NCBI GenBank assembly: GCA_036250225.1
Contig: JAPZLL010000011.1
Coordinates: 1,116,001-1,180,000 of the forward strand
Length of the DNA: 64,000 nucleotides
From: Cercophora sp. LCS_1
Taxonomy: Eukaryota > Ascomycota > Sordariomycetes > Sordariales > Lasiosphaeriaceae
Reading direction: 5' to 3'
Position numbers and translations under genes: made by a program. Positions within the stretch are counted from its first letter, which is position 1. The number at the start of each line of letters is the position of its first letter. Shown piece by piece: positions 23,176 to 34,630 of this stretch. Below the pieces are notes generated by a model. That model was given only the letters and a program-made list of their open reading frames with translations. It was not told where the DNA came from and searched no databases.

Positions 23176-23504
23176 GCGTGTGCGTGTGCGTGTGTGGTGG
23201 GCTGACAATTTGAACAACAGGCAAGACGTCCGTCAGCGTGACGATCCCCCGCTGCGTCGAGAATGGCGAGTATCTCCTCCGCGTCGAGCACATCGCCCTG
23301 CACGGCGCTTCGGCCATTGGTGGTGCGCAGCTCTATCTGTCGTGCGCGCAGATCCGGGTTAGCGGTGGTAGCGGTGGCATCAAGGGCGAGCTTGTTGCGT
23401 TCCCGGGTGCCTACAAGGCTACGGATCCTGGTATCCAGTTCCAGCTGTACTGGCCTCCCCCGCAGACGTATATCAACCCTGGTCCGGCGGTTGCTACCTG
23501 CTAG
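22478..23504 (+). CDS. AA9 lytic polysaccharide monooxygenase (secreted)
   Basis: Exons 22478-22532, 22633-22989 and 23221-23504 give 231 aa. The 17-residue signal peptide ends AGAQA, leaving His18 as the mature N-terminal residue. That His is half of the copper histidine brace; the first intron falls one base after its codon. The second brace His is in GIFHPGP (about residue 89), and the axial Tyr is in GGAQLYLSCAQI (about residue 176), after RVEHIALHGA. Together they complete the AA9 active site. The enzyme oxidatively cleaves cellulose or related beta-glucans outside the cell. There is no carbohydrate-binding module. Intron 2 (231 bp) contains a large microsatellite. The gene converges on a BBE-type oxidase 184 bp away. 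Confidence 0.94.
23072..23198 (+). repeat. Compound microsatellite inside LPMO intron 2
   Basis: An A18 tract (23072-23089) is followed by about 23 GA units (to 23136), about 17 GT units, and then a GCGTGT-type tail to about 23198. The repeat lies wholly within the intron, between the donor at 22990 and the branch-like CTGACAATTTG before the acceptor at 23220. It makes up over half the intron. Confidence 0.95.
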
Positions 23505-23688
23505 GATGCCCTGGGAGATGCAAGGGATGTATACAACATTTTGGAATGTATACATACACTATTCTACGATTCACGTGCATGTGTTGGGAAGAAAGCATGT
23601 CCCGCACCATTTTCGTCGTTATTCGTGTCTGTCTACCGTACTCGCACTCGTAAATTCATCAACGTAGAATCATAAAAAACCACCGGGC

Positions 23689-25636
23689 TTAATCCTCCGA
23701 TTGTACCTTGCACAACCGCCCATTTTGACTCCGGGGATAGCCGTCCTCAGTCACAACCTCCCATCCCTCGCTGCCGACCGTCGTCTGCGCCCAAAACACG
23801 TTCCATGGATCTCTCCGTCTCTTAATCCGCAGCAGCGGCCGGTAGTTGCTACCAAAGAAACTCCACTGCCAGTCCGGCTCACCCGGATCTCCCTCATTCA
23901 TGTAACTGCCCGCACCTGGCGTCGCCTCCCTCAGGGCCTTCATGTAACCTTGAACCCTCGCCTCTTCGTCGATGGCCTGTCGTGCAGTCAATCCCGCCTG
24001 TTGAGTCGTCATGTAACACAGATGCAGCACATTCTCCCTCCACGCTGGATTGACTGCTGCAGTGCTCCCCGGATATCCAGCTACCTTTTCGTTCGGACCG
24101 ATCGAGAGGCCGTGCAGCACGTATTGACCTTGCTCAACCGTCGCCCGAATGGCAGCAAAGGTTTTGTTCCATGCTTTGTCGGATTCCCACACCCACTTGG
24201 GTACCAGCCGGGATCGGTAACGCTGGTTCGCAAGACCGTTCGATGACGCAGGTGGTTGGATGGAAGTGGGCGCATAAGGGGTTGGTGTCAGCTCGGTGGT
24301 GTTGAGAGAAAAGTTGAACCCTGCAGCGGAGAGTTGGTCGTACAACGGCTTTAGCAAGGCCGCGGCTTTGGTGGCGTCGGTGTTGGGATACGTGATGCGC
24401 GTCCGGAAAGAATACGAGGTATTGGAGAACGGGTAAAGGTAGTCCCAATCTACGCCTCCGGCCTCGACGATGGACTTTTTGAAGCGAAAGTAGATGTCCA
24501 AGGCCGTCCAGAAACGGGCCGTGTTGTTGACAAAGTAGGTTGCTTCTGTGATAGGCGCAAAACGTGCGCGCGCATTGGTGTCAGGCGGTGGATTGCAAGC
24601 TATGGCTAGGCTGGAGGTGCTAAGGGTCGCCGGGGGGTACGTCTTCACAATGACAGAGGTGACGACACCGTAGGTGCTGCCGCCGCCACCTCGGAGGGCG
24701 TAGAAGAGGTCTGAGTTTTGGTCTTCATCGGCAACCAGGTACCGCCCGTCCGCCGTCACCGCATGGATCTCCAGCGCTTGGTCTGCCGCGAGACCGTAGT
24801 ACGATGCCAGATTGCCGTGGCCGCCGGATGCAAACCAACCACCGTTGGCACCGATGGAACGGGCGCCCGTGCCGACGATGGTCAAGTTAGTGCGATACAT
24901 ATAGTTGAACAGTTCCCATCCCTCAAGACCGGAGCCAAAGTGTGCGGCGGCGCCCGAGTATTTGCCCTTGCGATAATTGCGGATGAGTTCAAATTCTTGA
25001 AGGTGATGGGTCCAAAGGCTGAGGGAGCCGGCGCCGACCGAACGACCACCAAAGTCATGGCCGGTGTTCCTGACCCGTTAGACCCGTCCTGAGCTGACAA
25101 GTGCCGAGGGGGACCTACTTGATGACAAGCCGAATATTCTTGTTGCGTGCAAAGTTGACTGCAGCTTGCACGTGCTTGACCGTCGTCGCGTTGACGACGT
25201 AGACGGGAAAGCCGCCCTGGGTGCAGCTCCCCGTCGCGTTCAGCGCCGGAAGGCATGTTTCTCCCTGTGTCCATTGCGTGAGTATCGTCAACGGATCGTT
25301 AATGTAGAAATCGTTCTGCGTAGCGTTGTTGAGGAGGAACGAGCACTTAGCCGTGTTGAAGTCTGGGTGGCCCCGGTAACATGCTGCGGCCGGCGGTGTC
25401 GGCTTGAGAAGGGCGCCATCGAGTGATGCGTTGAAGAGGCGCCATTCAAAGTCCGACGGCCAGTCCTCGGTACCGGGCCACGCTTTGCATTTCGCTTTGG
25501 ATGGCTTGCCCTCACCCTTGGCAAAAGCAACGGGAGGGAATGCCTTGACGTCGTGAGGATCGAGCTGGACCGACTCGAATTCGAGTGCTCCCTGGGCCGC
25601 CCCTGCCAAGAAGGCGGCGACAAGAAGCTTCTTCAT
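23689..25636 (-). CDS. Secreted FAD-linked oxidoreductase, berberine-bridge-enzyme type
   Basis: Exons 25119-25636 and 23689-25069 are joined by a 49-bp phase-2 intron, giving 632 aa. It has a signal peptide (MKKLLVAAFLAGAAQG). The FAD-binding (PCMH) domain contains VKHVQAAVNFARNKNIRLVIKNTGHDFGGRS; the His in GHDFGGRS (about residue 177) is the usual covalent FAD attachment site. The second site of bicovalent enzymes appears to lack Cys (GANGGWFASGGHG), so monocovalent flavin is likely. The C-terminal substrate domain and BBE motif (NYRPLLRIKRRRDPWNVFW) are present. It oxidises alcohols or sugars with O2 or another acceptor; the substrate is unknown. Its position next to an AA9 LPMO suggests a carbohydrate-oxidase (AA7-like) role, which is inference. 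Confidence 0.9.
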
Positions 25637-27144
25637 GGTGTGGTGTGCTGGCTGGAACTGTCAGTATTATCGTGGTGTGCGCGATTTGATTTAGAACGTT
25701 TGCCCGCCCCATCTGCTAGATCGTGGCGCTGTCTCTGCATATATAGACGCACACACTGAAACCTTCAGGTAGCAGTGGTGTGCATGAGGTTGCTATACGG
25801 CGTAGCTGGACTGCCAAGACATGAAGGACGTCCGTTGCCAGGATGTTGTTGTGGTTGACCCGACCCAGGACGCCACGCGAGCATGTCATCTGGATAAATC
25901 AGGGCCCCCAATTGGACGGTGCCTTTCTCTCTTGGCAGAGCCCCGTCGGCGCCGTCTGAAATCCTTGCATCTGCGCCTGCCAGGGACCTGGGACCAGCCT
26001 GGGATGGTCGTCTGGTGCGACGGTGGGGTGCCGCAGCCTGCGCATTTGGTCAGACATGAGATAATCAGCTCGCGCAAGCAGCTGCCAAAAGAGGTCCTGT
26101 GAGGTGGACGGAGCTGGAGATGGGGAATTGAAGCTGTGCATCCGTAAACCCAGCTTCAATTAGCCGCGGCTGGCGAATAGGGACCGTTGCAACGGCGGGA
26201 TGCGTCATGACGCGGGAACTGGCGAGTTGCGTGCCCGAGGTCGCTTCGACCCAAACATTGCCATCTGGTGTCCGTCGGAGTTGGCAAGTGCCCTGTTGCG
26301 GGGTATATGGATCGAGTGCGGCGGACAAAAGTTCCATCTGCAAGTCATGGAGCTTGCCAGAGGCAGGAACGATCTTTTGGATGCCGGCGCACATTGTGAC
26401 TGCCGCACGTGGGGCGCGCCCAGCATGCCGTCCGACTGCATTAGCGCGCGGGTTTCGTCTGGGACGACTTAAGAGGCCTGGGGTAACCGCTATTGTTATA
26501 CCTTGTGTTTTGATAGTCCACTACAAATCGCAAACAACAATGGCGACTTTTGTGATCGGAGCATGACAACTGGGAACTGCGAAATGCTTTGCATCAGGTA
26601 ACGTTTCCGGCCCATTTTCTGGAACCCGCATCCGCATTGAGGGTAGCAATATTGGATGCCATCAAGGTATGCAGAGGACGGATTTTCCCATCGATACACC
26701 CGCGCGGTCCCGGTCGCTACCAAGAACGCACTCCTTCACCGAGCCTCAATCGCCATTTGCCTACCTGCCTCGGCCCGACACGACCAAGCCCGCCCATGGC
26801 GTGGAATTAAGCCAAAGCCATTGTCGCATATCCGTCGTTGGTTGCGGGACTCGAGCCGATTAGGCGGCGGGCAACAAAATTGCCAAAGTCTCTCTCATCA
26901 GAACCTTCTTTCATTGTGACGCCTGTAGCACCTTGCAGGCCAATGTAGCCCCAGTGTGACTCTGGGGTGGTGTTTGTGCAACGCGACGGAGTTATACCCG
27001 ATGCAGGTCACTTTCAAGTCCGAGATCATAGATCCTGTTCATCACCTCGCTTTTGAAAAACCCAGGGGCTCTCGTAGAATGTCTTGCCACACCTGCGTCA
27101 AAACAGCGCTGCATCTCCCGCACGACTGCTGCCTTCACCTCTCC
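25637..27144. other. Intergenic region between the BBE oxidase and C2H2-like gene A
   Basis: A 1.5-kb stretch in which I see no supported gene. Open frames near 26065-26472 on both strands lack domains and mirror each other, as in non-coding GC-rich DNA. The TATATA near 25740-25745 lies about 100 bp upstream of the BBE gene on its strand and may be its TATA box. Confidence 0.5.
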
Positions 27145-29554
27145 TTAAAATTCCCACGGCAGGTGCCCTTGTCTATCTCCCTGCATCAGTCCCTCATCCG
27201 CGAACCATTGGAGTGCTGCCTCTGAATCCGACCCCCTCGTCTCACCGACGACACCTGCCTCAACATCCCTCGTCGAAGACATAATACCCACCAACGATGG
27301 TACACCAGTGTTCTTATTTTGGACCCTGACAATTTGGCCAGGTCTCAGTGTCTGCTGAATGCTGAAAAGTGCCTCATCATCGATTGCATTCAACCTGGTG
27401 TCCTCTGACGGCTCGACGATTTGCGGGACCTCTAGTGGTGCTGTAAGGTTGCCTTGCTGAAAGGCTGATGGCCCGGCCAGATCTTTCCCTTTTGAAAGAG
27501 CCGTGGTATCCTGGCTGTATACGCTGTCCGTTGTGGAGTTTCGGTACGATTGTTCAGCGCTGCTGTTGGACTGCTGGAAGAATGAGGAGGTTGTTTCGAT
27601 GCTGCTGGGCAGAGACCAGCCACTCAACCGATGTATCAGGTTCGGATCCGCCATGACTGACTCAAAGCCGGGCACGTCGTCTCCCCTGACTATTGACGGG
27701 CCGCTCGAAGTATTCGCAGAGGTTGAATGGCGTTGGCTTTCAAGCTGTGACATATCCGGCTCCGACTCTCGATATGGAGCTTCCGAGGTCACATTGCCAA
27801 GGTCTCTAGCTCTCCTGAATGCGACTCCCAGGAATTCCTTGATGAGATTCTCTATAGTGTCCCCAAGTGGCTCTCGCATACGCTGGTTTGTGGAGGCTGT
27901 TCTCTCATGCCCTGTGAAAGTGAGAGCGTCTATTGGAATCATGGTGCGCAAGGTAAATTTGAGCTGGGCCTGAAGCTCGGCGAACGCAGTGTCGAGCTCA
28001 TGCTTCATCTCATATGCCTCCACGATAGGTTTAAACTCTGGTGGTTTCCCAGTGTCAGTGACAAACCAACCCATGGAATTGCTGTTAGGAGTACATCGAC
28101 TAACCTGGCGCAGGAACATCCTCGTCCTGTGGAAACAATGCCCTCCAAAGCTTGACCCAATCGAAATGCTCCTTTCTGCTTCGAAGCCTCTCTGATAAAG
28201 TCGTATTGATTGTGTCAGTGTTGCTATCCACGGGTTGATCCTCTGATAGAATGCACATCTCGCTGGGGTCCACGCGCAGGTGTGCACTCAATTCACGGTG
28301 ATTTTGAAAACCGGTATGACACCTTTGGCACTTGACTACCGGCGGTACCTTGTAGTGACATTTATTGATGTGCTTCCTTTACGCAGGTTAGTGATCATAT
28401 GAAAGGCGACGCCCATATAGCAGCGTGATCAAGCAGACTTACTTGACCTCTGAAATGCTGTTGAATTTCGCCTTGGCGCAAATCTCCCACTCTCGGCAGT
28501 TGAAGCTACGAGGATCTCGCATCCGGAATGGGCACGGGTATAGCTCGCCGGTGTCAGCCACATCCATCTTTCTCCTCTTCTGATTGCTCTTGTCGCCTCC
28601 TTTATTACTTGGCAGGTCCCCGTTCTCATTGTCGTCACCGCGCGGATGCTGGCCAGACGAACCATCGCCGGCGTCCCCCTGGCTATCGCCTGGTCGCTTG
28701 TTTCTGCCAGAGAAATAGCTAGGCGCCGCTCCACCAGGGAATCCAGCAGTGCCGTCTGGTGCTTGAGCTGGTGGCGCTGCTGTTACTGGCAGCTGTCTCG
28801 TTGCGGTAAGTTGTAATGGCTTGGAAGATTCAACGGATATTATCGCGAGTTGCATGTCATGGATACCCTTGGTGACATCATCGACGAGGCTGTCTGTCAG
28901 ACTATGGTTCTTTGTGCCAGGTCGCAACTGGTACTGGCCGTCAGGAACCGTCGTTTTCGTGCCAGAGCACCCGTCGACGCTCTCCTGACGATAGACTTGG
29001 AGGTCGCGGTCATCGTCTTCTGCTAACGGCTCAAACATTGATACCCTCGAACTTTTCATCAAGCGCTGTATCTTCCACGGCAGCGTTGGAGATTTCTGAG
29101 GCTGAGACTCCCGGCTGGGAGGTATTGAATACACATCGTGACCGGCGGGATCTGGGCAGTCTCCCGACGATAGTGTTGTGGTAATTGGGTTTTTGGTCGC
29201 AAGGGCACTGTGAGGGGGCTCAACGATGTGGGAAAAATCAAGTGTTGTCGCCGAGGGTGAGGTTTGCACCGTTGACTGACGGCCGCGCGAAGATGAACCG
29301 TCCGAGAATATGCTAGGCACAGTAACCGTGCCAGGTGAAGATAAGAGGCCATTGCGTTGTCGGCTGTGCGACGTGAAGGCCAAACTCGGGGGTAGAAGTG
29401 GTGAGTGAGAGGTTGGGATGCCCTCAGTCTTGTCCTGGACGCTCAACAACACGCCATCCCGCGTCTTTTCCGCCGTTACCATCGATGTGGCTTCCTGGTC
29501 CTGTATCGCCAAAGAGAATACAGGAATTGACTGTGCATCCACAACCGCATCCAT
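27145..29554 (-). CDS. C2H2-like zinc-finger protein, fungal family, copy A
   Basis: Exons 28443-29554, 28105-28376 and 27145-28037 (introns 66 and 67 bp; phases 2 and 1), about 757 aa. The ATG at 29554 (MDAVVDAQ) was chosen because copy B starts alike (MDSTVDRR); an open frame upstream is likely leader. A disordered Ser/Pro-rich N-terminal half (FEPLAEDDDRDLQVYRQE) leads to the zinc-binding core: YPCPFRMRDPRSFNCREWEICAKAKFNSISEVKKHI, then KCQRCHTGFQNHRELSAHLR. After that come RSRKEHFDWVKLWRALFPQDEDVPAPE and a helical C-terminal region. The family is widespread in Pezizomycotina and appears atypical C2H2; nuclear regulation is only inferred. It is a tandem paralogue of the gene at 30101-32519, with identical exon phases. 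Confidence 0.84.
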
Positions 29555-30100
29555 TTGCAATGGATGATGGATGGGCGCCGCCGCTCGCAGCCACCAAGAC
29601 GAAATTGGCAAAGACGACCTGCAAGGCGCTGAAAGAGCGCGAAAGGGGAGACTTTGTATGGGAGGGAAAGCTGTACTTTTTTTTGGCGGTGTCGGGCGAC
29701 TCGAGGAGGTACCCGATTCGGGCTCTAACACTCCCCTGTCAAGGGGCACTGGTGGCATTAACGTCTTGTACCCGGTTACCAAATGTGAGGTTTCCAGGTT
29801 CGAGACCGCCCACCGTCGATCATATGGTGCGCCAAACACTGCCGTTGATCCGCGTCTTGAAGATCAGCTCATCGATCCTCATCCCGGCAACAAAGCAAAC
29901 AACAACGCACATCTGTCCAAGGCATTCCAGAACACGCAGAAGCATTAAAGCACACAAGCCCGAAGCCTTTTGGGCATGTAAAATGCCGTATATTAGCTGG
30001 ATTTTGTCAGCCTATTATCATTACACATTGCAGCCCCGGACTCCATCATAAAGTCCGACTCGCGGAGGAGTGCTGAGCGTCGAGCCCAGAGACAGAACGC
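29555..30100. other. Spacer between tandem C2H2-like paralogues
   Basis: A 546-bp spacer. It should hold the promoter and leader of copy A and the 3' UTR of copy B. An open frame in register with copy A runs upstream to 29839 but has no conserved counterpart in copy B. No repeat was seen. Confidence 0.5.
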
Positions 30101-32519
30101 TCACAGCATCCCACCGGGACCCAGACCGAAGTCTCCTAGTGGCATTTCCGGAAGGGGAATGTCCAAAAACTCCAACCCCTCATTTTTCCTCATCGGATTG
30201 TCGCAAGGCTTGATATCCAGCAAACAACTCGAGCAAATCCCACAGCTCGCATCCTCATGACTCAAGGCTCTTACTCCAGCCTCGTTAAGCTCCCTCTGCC
30301 GCTTGTTCTCGAGCAGCACCAACTCCCTCATTGATGAACCGTCTCCATTTGTGGCAGACTTCGCCATCGACAGGGGCCTCACGGGCAGACTACTCCACGT
30401 CGTCGCACTCTCGGCCATGGATACCCGCTGCGACTGTCCATAAGTACTCGTGGAGTACCGGAATGATGACGATGGAGAAGTGTCAGAGCTCTCGGTGGAT
30501 GACCAGACACTCAATCGGTTGATCGGATCCATGTTCGGGAGGATTGGCCGCTGGTTGGACTTCTCGTTATTGCTGGCAAGGGACGAAGGGCGTGTGCTGT
30601 TTGTCGAGACGGACGGTCTTCTGGTTCTTGATTGGAGGGCGGGCGGTGGTGTGTTTTCTCGGTGAGACTGGGAGGACTCGGCGGCGTGAGACCGAGCTTT
30701 GGTGAAGGATGTGGAAAGAAACTCCATGAAGAGATTCTCGAGAGTGCTCCCCAGGATGTGGCACAATTGAGACGTGTTTTGCTTCTGTAGGCTGGGGAGA
30801 AGAGCCTCAAGAGTTGAGTGAAGTTGGGTTTGGAATGAGAGAAGGCCGGTTTGGACTTCGTGATTGACTTCGTGTAGTTCGACAACAGGCTCAAAGTCTG
30901 AAGAAGGAAGGGCGATTAGCAGGTCCCATGGCTGTGGGGATCAGCGGGGAAGTGAAGCTTACCTGGCTCAGGAACGTTCTCGTCTTGTGGAAAGAGTGTT
31001 CGCCAGAGGGTCACCCAGTCAAAGTGGTCCTTCCTATTCCGGAGCCTGTTGCTCACAGAGAGGGAGATCGCCTCATTCCCAGTGTCCGGAGGGGGGCCAT
31101 CTCTGAGACTGCACATGTCAAGAGGATTTGCCACTCGTATGTGAGAGTTCAGGTCCTCGACTCTAGTGAAGCCAACGTGGCACCGGATGCACTTGTAGGC
31201 AAAGTCTTGCTGTTGGTGATACTTGAGAACATGTTTCCTGTGCAAGGTTAGCATAGCACGTCAGAAATCTCGCAGGAACAGACTCACTTCAGCTCTGATA
31301 TGCTCTTGAACGGAGCCTTGGCACAGTACTCCCAGTCGCGACAGTTGAACCGATACGGATCCCGCTTCCTAAAGAGACATGGGTATGATTCGACCTTCGT
31401 CCTCTTGGGGTTGTTACCATCCCTCTGTGGGAGGGGGTCACCCACGTCCTCACTGCCACCCCGGCGACTGTGCAAGTCGTCATCATCCCCTTTGCGATCC
31501 CTCAAGGGCCGTTTCCTGCTATTGGAGGATGACCTGTCTTCAGACCCAGAGAAAGGAGAGCCACCGTAAGACCCCGGAGTCTGTGAGTCCCAACCCGCAG
31601 CATTCGTGTGAGACATGACACCCATGCTCTGAATGGAACGGATGGCGATTGAGACGTCATCTAAGCAAAGTCGAACCGCCTCGACGACGTCGTTTGGAGG
31701 CTCCGAGGAGCCCATGGAGAGGCCAAAGTGTTCCTCAAGGATGCACTTCGCCATGACTGCAGCTGAGTCTCTGGGAACGTCCTCGCTGTTGAGGTCGGAG
31801 TCAGCAGATTGCGTGCTTTCTGCGAGATCGCTGGTCGTCTCATCTGCAATCTTCCCTCCTGAGGCTGAAGGGACATCGTAAAGTACAGGATGCTGTGTTT
31901 CTCGGCGGTACGCGCGCAAGTCCTCGTCGTCATCTTCAACCAGAGGCTCAAAGCTCAATGGGAGACCAAAGTCTTGCGATCGTGACAGGTCCTTCTGCCA
32001 AACTGGGAAGTCTTGGGACCCAGCTCCTTGATGATGAGAAAGTTGAGAAACATCGAGACTAGCTGCATTGCGATGGTGTTTCCCAGTGGGGATCGAGTGG
32101 AGGGACGTCTTGTTCATCAGGATGGCCAGTGTCTCCGCGTTGTGAACAGGCGATCCCGCATCAAGCGATGCCTCCCTGCTGTGCGAGAAGGTAAGAGCTG
32201 TCCCGGGAGGTGAAGTTTGAACTGTCGACTGGAAACTGCGCGGGGAGAGCGGTCCATCTGAACAAGTGCTGAGAATGGTGCTTTGGGACGGGACTGGACT
32301 GCCACATCGTATGCCCTTTGAGCGAAGGCATGAGTCGGTAAGGGTCAGGTGAGAGGGTGGTGAGGAATTACGCGTCTTGTCGGGAGGTATCGTTGTGCCA
32401 TGGTTCGGGACGGGTGCCTGCATGATCGTGTGTCGTGCATTGTTACCCGCAATTGCTGCGGGGAGACGGAAGGCAAGCGAAGACGACCGGACCGGCCGGC
32501 GATCGACTGTGGAATCCAT
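30101..32519 (-). CDS. C2H2-like zinc-finger protein, fungal family, copy B
   Basis: Exons 31288-32519, 30963-31237 and 30101-30897 (introns 50 and 65 bp; phases 2 and 1), about 767 aa. The start at 32519 gives MDSTVDRRPVRSSS. The core parallels copy A: YPCLFRKRDPYRFNCRDWEYCAKAPFKSISELKKHV, then KCIRCHVGFTRVEDLNSHIR and RNRKDHFDWVTLWRTLFPQDENVPEP. Shared N-terminal blocks include FQSTVQTSPPGTALTFSH and FEPLVEDDDEDLRAYRRE. The C-terminal tail differs: it has CGICSSCLLDIKPC and lacks the long tail of copy A. Matching intron positions and phases show an origin by tandem duplication, while protein divergence outside the core shows it is not recent. Function is unknown beyond zinc-finger-like features. 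Confidence 0.84.
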
Positions 32520-33174
32520 AAAAACGAAGGTAACGCCGCGGTGGACCGGGCAATGGTGAAGCAAACGATGGACTGGAGCCCTACGACCCCGGGAAGACAA
32601 ATGACGCGCAATGCATTGGCAGAGAAGGGGGACCCCAAGCTATTTCTTAGGTTTGGGTGGGCGCGAACGACGGGTCCCTCGAGAGGTGAGGCTCTGCGAT
32701 TGCACTGAGGCAACCAGTCCCTGACACACCCCTGTCAGGGGGACTGTGTCGCCCTTCTGATTGGCTTAGGTTCCCAATCTCGAATCCTTCCGCGCTTATC
32801 GGGAGGCCTGCGGCACGCGCCTCGACCGCTCCTGCAGACCGCTGATTGGATTGAATTTCGAATTCCAGAATCTGGATTCCAGCTCCACAGAATCCGGTGC
32901 TGGAGTCCCGAGTCCCGGAGCCCGGGACCCGGTGCGCGCAGGCCCACCCGCTCCGTATGTGGGGACCGGAGGCCCGGGGCTGCGCCGTACTTGAGGAGAT
33001 GACTTGCTCATCCGCTCTGGAAAAACGAAGCGTCACGTCTAACATCTCGTCAGCAATTGCATCTGAATTGAGCATTTGAACCCACAAGCCTTGGGCCGCC
33101 ACAGCATCAGCCCCTCGCCTTTCTGCGAACAGCCCCAAGTCCAATCTCCGCTAAGCGCGAGCTCTGTCACAGAA
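32520..33174. promoter_or_regulatory. Divergent promoter region between copy B and a small plus-strand gene
   Basis: A 655-bp GC-rich stretch. An antisense open frame (32647-33144) has no recognisable domain and is probably chance. A GGGACTCC/CCGGGA-rich segment around 32900-32960 is locally repetitive (gagtcccgagtcccggagcccgggacccgg), with no known motif assigned. Confidence 0.4.
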
Positions 33175-33464
33175 ATGGACGCAGCAAGTGGTTTCAACGC
33201 CCAGCCGGGGTAAGTGCATTCTCAAAGTGGTACGCATCGGTTGACGGACAAGCGCTAATTGTCAAAAGCGCCCCAGCAGCTACCTCTCCGATGCTGGACA
33301 GGTTCATCCATGACAACACTTCGGTTCAAGACCGACTCTTGCAACCCAGCTGCCCGTCGTCTTCGGATCGAGTGACAGGGTTATTGGCATCTCTTGAGGA
33401 AATTGGAAAGTCACTTCCTGGCGTTGGTGTGACAGAGAAACCCGGGAATGGTTGGAAAATATAA
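33175..33464 (+). CDS. Small hypothetical protein, two exons
   Basis: An ATG in good context (CAGAAATGGAC) opens an exon (33175-33209) ending at GTAAGT. The acceptor CAAAAG at 33268 restores the frame to TAA at 33462-33464, giving 76 aa (MDAASGFNAQPG-APAATSPMLDRFIHDN ... GNGWKI). The middle looks helical and acidic (DRVTGLLASLEEIGKSLP). No domain is recognised. The intron lacks a strong branch consensus apart from GCTAATT. It may be real, or the first part of a longer gene whose later exons I could not find. Confidence 0.4.
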
Positions 33465-33879
33465 AGTGTATCTTGGATATGGGCGTTTGGGGAAGGACAG
33501 TTACCAGCGTCTGGGTGTGATGGCTGAAAAGACAAACCTAATTAGCAGAAAAGGCTGCTCGGGCCACGACGAGCCGTAGAAAAGATAGACAGCGCGGATG
33601 CTCGGCGCTCGAGCGCCGTTAGATAACGTTGTCGACCTCTCTGAAGCATTGCGAAGGGAATAGGAATCGTGAATGAGCCAGTTACTGGACTATCAAGTCC
33701 GAGAACCCCTTGACCGGGGTTACAACTGATGCATCGATCAAAATTTCCCTGTCCGCCTGCGTGATGTTAAAGGCTTCAGCAACCCGGCGGCTCGGGGAAC
33801 ATCCCCTTCACACATCGCCGTGGACGATGTTGCTGGGAAACTTTCCACGTATTTTCAGACCTGAGAGCAAAAAAAAGGA

Positions 33880-34189
33880 GCTCTATTTTTCGCACACCCC
33901 ATTTTTGTTTCTGGCACACCGCTTCCACACATAACCCTGGCCCGCCAATATTTCCGTGTGCCTTTGGGATACCACTTCCACCCCACTTTGAGATTGTTGA
34001 TGTGTTTTTTATTAAATCAAATACGTATCTAAAATTCCAAATACCCCAATTTGTTAATTATCAATGCCTTTTTGGAAGGGGTAGAGGCCGAAATGTGGTA
34101 GTAATTGGCTTTCGTGGCGCCGCCAAAGGTCAGGGTTGTTCGTGGGCGCGGTGTGTCAAAACAAAAACGGGGTGTGCGAAAAATAGAGC
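33880..34189. mobile_element. MITE-like element, copy 1, with long terminal inverted repeats
   Basis: The left end GCTCTATTTTTCGCACACCC is matched in inverse orientation at the right end (complement ending at 34189) over 21 perfect bases. The match then continues imperfectly to about 44 bp (TTTTTGTTT, CACACCGC). The 310-bp interior has no ORF that respects its ends. A diverged relative lies at 37340-37658. No clear target-site duplication was found, so the exact ends may be off by a few bases. Confidence 0.85.
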
Positions 34190-34261
34190 CCAAAAGAAGA
34201 AGACCCCGCTCCGCTCAAATCGGTGGGTGTTCCTGTTGTCCAGATCTTGGCGCGCCAAGAC

Positions 34262-34280
34262 TTTGAGCAAGTTTGAGCAA
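34262..34280 (+). promoter_or_regulatory. Tandem TTTGAGCAA pair, candidate copper-responsive site
   Basis: TTTGAGCAA occurs twice with a 10-bp period, about 360 bp upstream of the Ctr start codon. Its complement TTGCTCA matches seven of eight bases of the yeast Mac1 element TTTGCTCA. Spacing by one helical turn suits cooperative binding. The function is inferred from motif and neighbour only. Confidence 0.4.
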
Positions 34281-34630
34281 TCTTCGAGCTGGCTCGCTTT
34301 CGTTTTCCACGAGACGCGGGTGTTGGTGGTATGTTACCGAATCACATCCGTCCACAGTCACACCACCGGTCGAGACATCGGGGTGTTACCTTTGCCGTCC
34401 GGGTGGTTGCATCTATCAGACGCGGTATTTCGAGCCCTAACCCTGATCGTCAAGTCAGATGTTGATCTCTCCCGCTTGACATTTAAGGACTTACCAGGCC
34501 CGAGATCTTTCTCCATTTCGTTCTCCCTGTAAGGAAAAGGAGCCAAGAAAACTTCCCACATACAACCCCTCCCACGCAAACGTCACAGTCAACTGCCGCC
34601 TACTGCAAGAACCCTCGCCCTCAACACACA

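Larger units (their letters stand above)
33465..34630. other. Intergenic region with an inverted-repeat element, upstream of the copper transporter
   Basis: It holds the 310-bp element at 33880-34189 and, after it, the promoter of the Ctr gene. That promoter has a tandem TTTGAGCAA pair at 34262-34280. An open frame at 34002-34532 runs through the element and is not considered a gene. Confidence 0.7.

Noticed and set aside
23022..23362. Open frames translating to runs of Thr-His, Leu-Ser or Arg-Glu
   Set aside because: They are translations of the GA/GT microsatellite in the LPMO intron.
32647..33144. 165-codon minus-strand ORF upstream of C2H2 copy B
   Set aside because: No shared sequence in copy A and no domain; probably promoter DNA.
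34002..34532. 176-codon plus-strand ORF
   Set aside because: It crosses the right inverted repeat of the MITE-like element. Its sequence is that repeat in translation.
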